Positions 14,300 through 16,500 of a stretch of DNA of 16,500 nucleotides are shown one piece after another; the stretch's first letter is position 1, and the number at the start of each line of letters is the position of its first letter. A program made the translations under genes and the position numbers. Under the pieces are notes generated by a model. That model saw nothing but the letters and a program-made list of their open reading frames with translations. It had not been told where the DNA came from and made no database searches. Origin of the DNA: JALVDI01 sp039186435 (GTDB lineage: Bacteria; Myxococcota_A; Polyangia; Polyangiales; Houyiibacteriaceae); NCBI GenBank assembly GCA_039186435.1, contig JBCDAA010000190.1, positions 1 through 16,500 on the forward strand. The letters run 5' to 3'.

Positions 14300-15544
14300 A
14301 TGGACCCCCAGCGGCTCGTGACGGACCTGCATCGCCGGCACTACCGCGAGCTGCTGGCGCCACTGATCCGAATCCTCCGCAGCTTCGAGGACGCAGAAGA
14401 CATCGTGCAGGACGTCTTCGCGGAAGCGCTCCGGGTCTGGTCGGAGCGCGGCGTCCCTGACGAGCCCGTCGCGTGGCTGCGGCGCGTCACGAAAAACCGC
14501 GCCATCGACCGCTATCGCCGACGCCGTCGCTGGGAAACCAAAGAACAAATTCTTCGCGCGTCCGCGGAAGACCACGTCGAAATGGCGCTCGGGGAAGAAA
14601 CTCTCGAAGACGACGCGCTCCGCTTGATCTTCACGTGCTGCCACCCGGCCGTTGCCCCGGAGGCGCGCATCGCGCTCACGCTTCGCACGGTGTGCGGTCT
14701 AACGACCGACGAGGTCGCGCGTTCGTTTCTGATCAAATCGACCACGCTCCAGCAGCGCATCGTCAGAGCGAAGCGAAAGATCGACGTCGCCAAGATTCCG
14801 TACATCATCCCGGAAGGCGACGCGCTCGGGGAACGCATGCCCTCGGTGTTGCGAACGATCTATCTCGTCTTCAACGAAGGCTACGGCGCCACCGGCGGAG
14901 ACGAGCTCGTGCGTCGCGAGCTCTGCGAGGAGGGCATTCGCCTCGGACGGCTTCTCGTACAGCTCATGCCGGCGCGCCGTGAACCCAAGGGGCTCCTCGC
15001 CCTCATGCTCTTACACCACTCACGACGACTCGCCCGAACCGATGAGCACGGGGACCTCGTGACCCTCGAAGCCCAAGACCGTAGCCGCTGGGACCATTCG
15101 CTGATCGACGAAGCGCTGCCCCTGGTGCGCGAGAGTCTATCCTCGGGACGCTTCGCGCCCACGCCGGTGTCGACCTACGCCATCGAGGCTGCCATCGCGG
15201 CGCTCCACGCGCAGGCGAAGACTGCGGAAGCCACCGACTGGCCACAGATCGCGGCGCTCTACGCGGTGCTGGTGCAGCGCAGCCCAGGAAACGCGGTCGT
15301 GCAGCTCAACGCGGCCGTGGCGGTGGCGATGGCCGGTAACTTCGAGGAAGGTCTTCGACGCCTCGACGTGCTCGCCGCCGAGGGCACCCTCGGGCGCTAC
15401 CACTTGCTTCACGCGGCGCGGGCGGACCTCCTTCGCCGAATGGGACGCGCCGAGGAATCTCGGGAAGCGTTCGAAGAAGCGCTTCGCCTCGCGACCAACG
15501 AGGTGGAGATCCGCTTTCTTCAACGCCGCCTCGCGAACGCTTGA
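14300..15544 (+). CDS. ECF42-type RNA polymerase sigma factor with C-terminal extension
   Basis: A 414-residue protein, about twice the size of a normal ECF sigma factor. Region 2 spans ~8-75, with LLAPLIRILRSFEDAEDIVQ, DVFAEALRVW and PVAWLRRVTKNRAIDRYRRR for -10 recognition and core binding. Region 4 spans ~105-160 (LIFTCCHPAVAPEARIALTL, GLTTDEVARSFLIKSTTLQQ, RIVRAKRKI). The remaining ~250 residues are helical, with FNEGYGATGGDELVRRELCE, LLALMLLHHSRRLARTDEHG, DWPQIAALYAVLVQRSPGNA and VQLNAAVAVAMAGNFEEGL. This TPR-like extension (DUF6596) defines group ECF42, which typically lacks an anti-sigma factor and needs the extension for activity. The downstream YCII/DGPF gene is the standard ECF42 partner. 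A matching target promoter lies at 15640-15666. The signal sensed is unknown. Confidence 0.93.
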   Translation: MDPQRLVTDLHRRHYRELLAPLIRILRSFEDAEDIVQDVFAEALRVWSERGVPDEPVAWLRRVTKNRAIDRYRRRRRWETKEQILRASAEDHVEMALGEETLEDDALRLIFTCCHPAVAPEARIALTLRTVCGLTTDEVARSFLIKSTTLQQRIVRAKRKIDVAKIPYIIPEGDALGERMPSVLRTIYLVFNEGYGATGGDELVRRELCEEGIRLGRLLVQLMPARREPKGLLALMLLHHSRRLARTDEHGDLVTLEAQDRSRWDHSLIDEALPLVRESLSSGRFAPTPVSTYAIEAAIAALHAQAKTAEATDWPQIAALYAVLVQRSPGNAVVQLNAAVAVAMAGNFEEGLRRLDVLAAEGTLGRYHLLHAARADLLRRMGRAEESREAFEEALRLATNEVEIRFLQRRLANA

Positions 15545-15639
15545 GCGATATCGCGTCGCCGGGAGGCCTGAAACTCCATGATCCCAAAAAGCCAACCAGG
15601 CATGGGAAAGGCGCCGGTCTTCAAAAAAGATCGCTCGGA

Positions 15640-15666
15640 TGTCGATCCCGGGTGGAGTCGTTCGTC
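15640..15666 (+). promoter_or_regulatory. Predicted ECF42-dependent promoter (TGTCGA-N17-CGTC)
   Basis: TGTCGA (15640-15645) and CGTC (15663-15666) are separated by 17 nt, in the gap between the sigma gene and the GST gene. As I recall it, the motif reported for ECF42 in Streptomyces is TGTCGA at -35 and CG(A/T)C at -10. The other TGTCGA copies I examined in the window lack a correctly spaced CGWC. Transcription would start about 30 nt before the GST start codon. Confidence 0.65.
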
Positions 15667-15667
15667 C

Positions 15668-15696
15668 GGTGGGTAAACGCGCAGCCGCGCACCACC
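15668..15696 (+). other. Possible 5' UTR hairpin before the GST gene
   Basis: GGTGG (15668-15672) can pair with CCACC (15692-15696), and inside it GCGC (15679-15682) can pair with GCGC (15687-15690) across an AGCC loop. The structure sits at the predicted transcription start and ends just before GAGGA (15698-15702), the ribosome binding site of the GST gene. An effect on mRNA stability or translation is possible. Confidence 0.3.
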
Positions 15697-15706
15697 CGAG
15701 GAACCC

Positions 15707-16306
15707 ATGAAACTCCACATTTTTCCGCCCTCCCCCAACTGCCGAAAGGTCGCCCTGGTCGCGGCGCACCTCGGTCTCACCGCCGACGTCGACATCGTCG
15801 ACCTCTCGAAAGGCGCCCACAAGCAAGGGGAGTTCCTCGCGATCAACCCGAACGGAAAGGTCCCAGCGCTCACCGATGGCACGCTCAAGCTTTGGGAATC
15901 GAACGCCATTTGCTGTCACCTGGCGAGCCAATACGACAACTCGCTTTGGCCGGAGGCGTCTCGCATCGACGTTCTTCGGTGGATGTTCTGGGAAGCGGCG
16001 CACTGGAGCCCCGCTCTCGCTCCCTTCACCGTGGAAAACGTCATCAAGGGCGGAAAGGATGTCGACCAGGCATCACTCGACGCGGCCGCTGACAACGTCC
16101 ACCGCTTTGGCGCTGTCCTCAACGGCGCAGTCGAGGGTAGAGAGTTTGTGGTCGGTGACGGAGTCACGCTCGCGGACTACGTCCTCGCCGCACCGATGAT
16201 GTACCAGCCCATCGCCAAGGCGCCGATCGATCGCTTTCCCCATCTCGTAGCGTGGCTCGATCGCGTGCGCGCCACCGACGCCTGGAAGAAAACGGAACTC
16301 AAGTAG
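15707..16306 (+). CDS. Glutathione S-transferase family protein
   Basis: A 199-residue soluble GST of normal length, starting at ATG 15707 with GAGGA 4 nt upstream. The thioredoxin-like N-terminal domain (1-80) has KLHIFPPSPNCRKVALVAAH, where Ser9 or Cys12 lies at the usual activating position. It also has NPNGKVPAL with the cis-Pro (Pro53) and the glutathione-binding ESNAI (Glu64-Ser65). The all-helical C-terminal domain carries FVVGDGVTLADYVLAAPM, the N-capping box motif, and FPHLVAWLDRVRATDAWKK. It probably conjugates or reduces electrophiles or peroxides; substrate specificity cannot be told. It lies between the ECF42 sigma factor and the DGPF gene, which starts 10 nt after its stop, and so is probably part of the sigma factor's regulon. 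Confidence 0.93.
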   Translation: MKLHIFPPSPNCRKVALVAAHLGLTADVDIVDLSKGAHKQGEFLAINPNGKVPALTDGTLKLWESNAICCHLASQYDNSLWPEASRIDVLRWMFWEAAHWSPALAPFTVENVIKGGKDVDQASLDAAADNVHRFGAVLNGAVEGREFVVGDGVTLADYVLAAPMMYQPIAKAPIDRFPHLVAWLDRVRATDAWKKTELK

Positions 16307-16316
16307 GAGGAGACCC

Positions 16317-16500
16317 ATGGAATATTTGATTTTGATCTACAGCGCCGAATCCGAGATGGAGGGACCGCCGAGCGACCCGGAAGGAATGGCCGCGTACATG
16401 AAACCTTGGCTCGACTACAACGCAGCGCTCCAGGAAGCCGGCGTTTTCGTCAGCGGCGAACCGCTGCAACCCACGTCGACGGCGACGACGATCACGGCGG
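16317..16500 (+). CDS. YCII-related (DGPF) family protein, 5' part
   Basis: The first 61 codons of a gene that runs off the window. ATG 16317 has a strong AGGAGGAG just upstream and lies 10 nt after the GST stop. MEYLILIYSAESEM, then YMKPWLDYNAALQEAGVFVS and GEPLQPTSTATTI, match the N-terminal half of YCII/DGPF proteins (~110-120 residues). The DGPF motif itself should lie just past the end of the window. These ferredoxin-like small proteins are the conserved neighbours and targets of ECF41/ECF42 sigma factors. Their biochemical role is not established. Confidence 0.88.
   Translation, partial: MEYLILIYSAESEMEGPPSDPEGMAAYMKPWLDYNAALQEAGVFVSGEPLQPTSTATTITA

Noticed and set aside
15545..15554. 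Perfect palindrome GCGATATCGC directly after the sigma factor stop codon
   Set aside because: It is a single copy with no U-tract or neighbouring promoter element. A 10-bp palindrome is not surprising by chance in 16.5 kb.

Overview
The window is a GC-rich bacterial chromosome segment, densely packed with genes. It looks like a member of the Myxococcota (Polyangia-like). This is inferred from two large FG-GAP/VCBS-type lipoproteins with Asp/Gly-rich linkers, a short Cys-rich lipoprotein, an FGE-sulfatase-like protein with a Pro-Glu linker, and a primary-sigma-region-4-like regulator with a Cys-rich middle. No insertion sequence, prophage, tRNA, rRNA or CRISPR array was seen, and no gene-free stretch exceeds 300 bases.

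Left part (1-5927). The 3' end of an FGE-sulfatase-domain gene converges on a small tail-anchored hypothetical gene; their stop codons share one CTAG. Divergent from the hypothetical gene runs a tight plus-strand series: a fumarylacetoacetate-hydrolase-family enzyme, a VCBS-repeat lipoprotein (A), and an unusual fusion of a helix-turn-helix domain to an EgtD-type (PF10017-like) SAM methyltransferase. Middle (6052-8702). A second, diverged VCBS lipoprotein (B) is a paralogue of A, so the methyltransferase is sandwiched between duplicates. A Lys/Ala-rich helical protein and a small four-helix membrane protein follow.

Regulatory block (8707-10104). A minus-strand pair encodes a MerR-family regulator and a sigma-region-4-like regulator. 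It diverges from a Cys-rich lipoprotein gene across an AT-rich intergenic island. The island carries a good MerR-type promoter/operator (dyad inside the -35/-10 spacer) and several nested inverted repeats.

Right part (10411-16500). A peptide/nickel-type ABC importer operon has the order DppC-like permease, substrate-binding protein, DppB-like permease, with overlapping genes and no ATPase in the window. The DppB-like protein carries a roughly 110-residue periplasmic insertion bounded by two cysteines. An ECF42-type sigma factor with a long C-terminal extension follows, then a glutathione S-transferase and the start of a YCII/DGPF-family gene, which is the classic ECF42 partner. Between sigma gene and GST lies TGTCGA-N17-CGTC, matching the published ECF42 promoter motif as I recall it. 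This suggests the sigma factor drives the GST-DGPF operon.

The most interesting items are the HTH-methyltransferase fusion between paralogous lipoproteins, the disulfide-bracketed permease insertion, the ECF42 target promoter, the MerR operator, and a recurring TANNNT box 6-7 nt before several start codons that hints at leaderless transcription.
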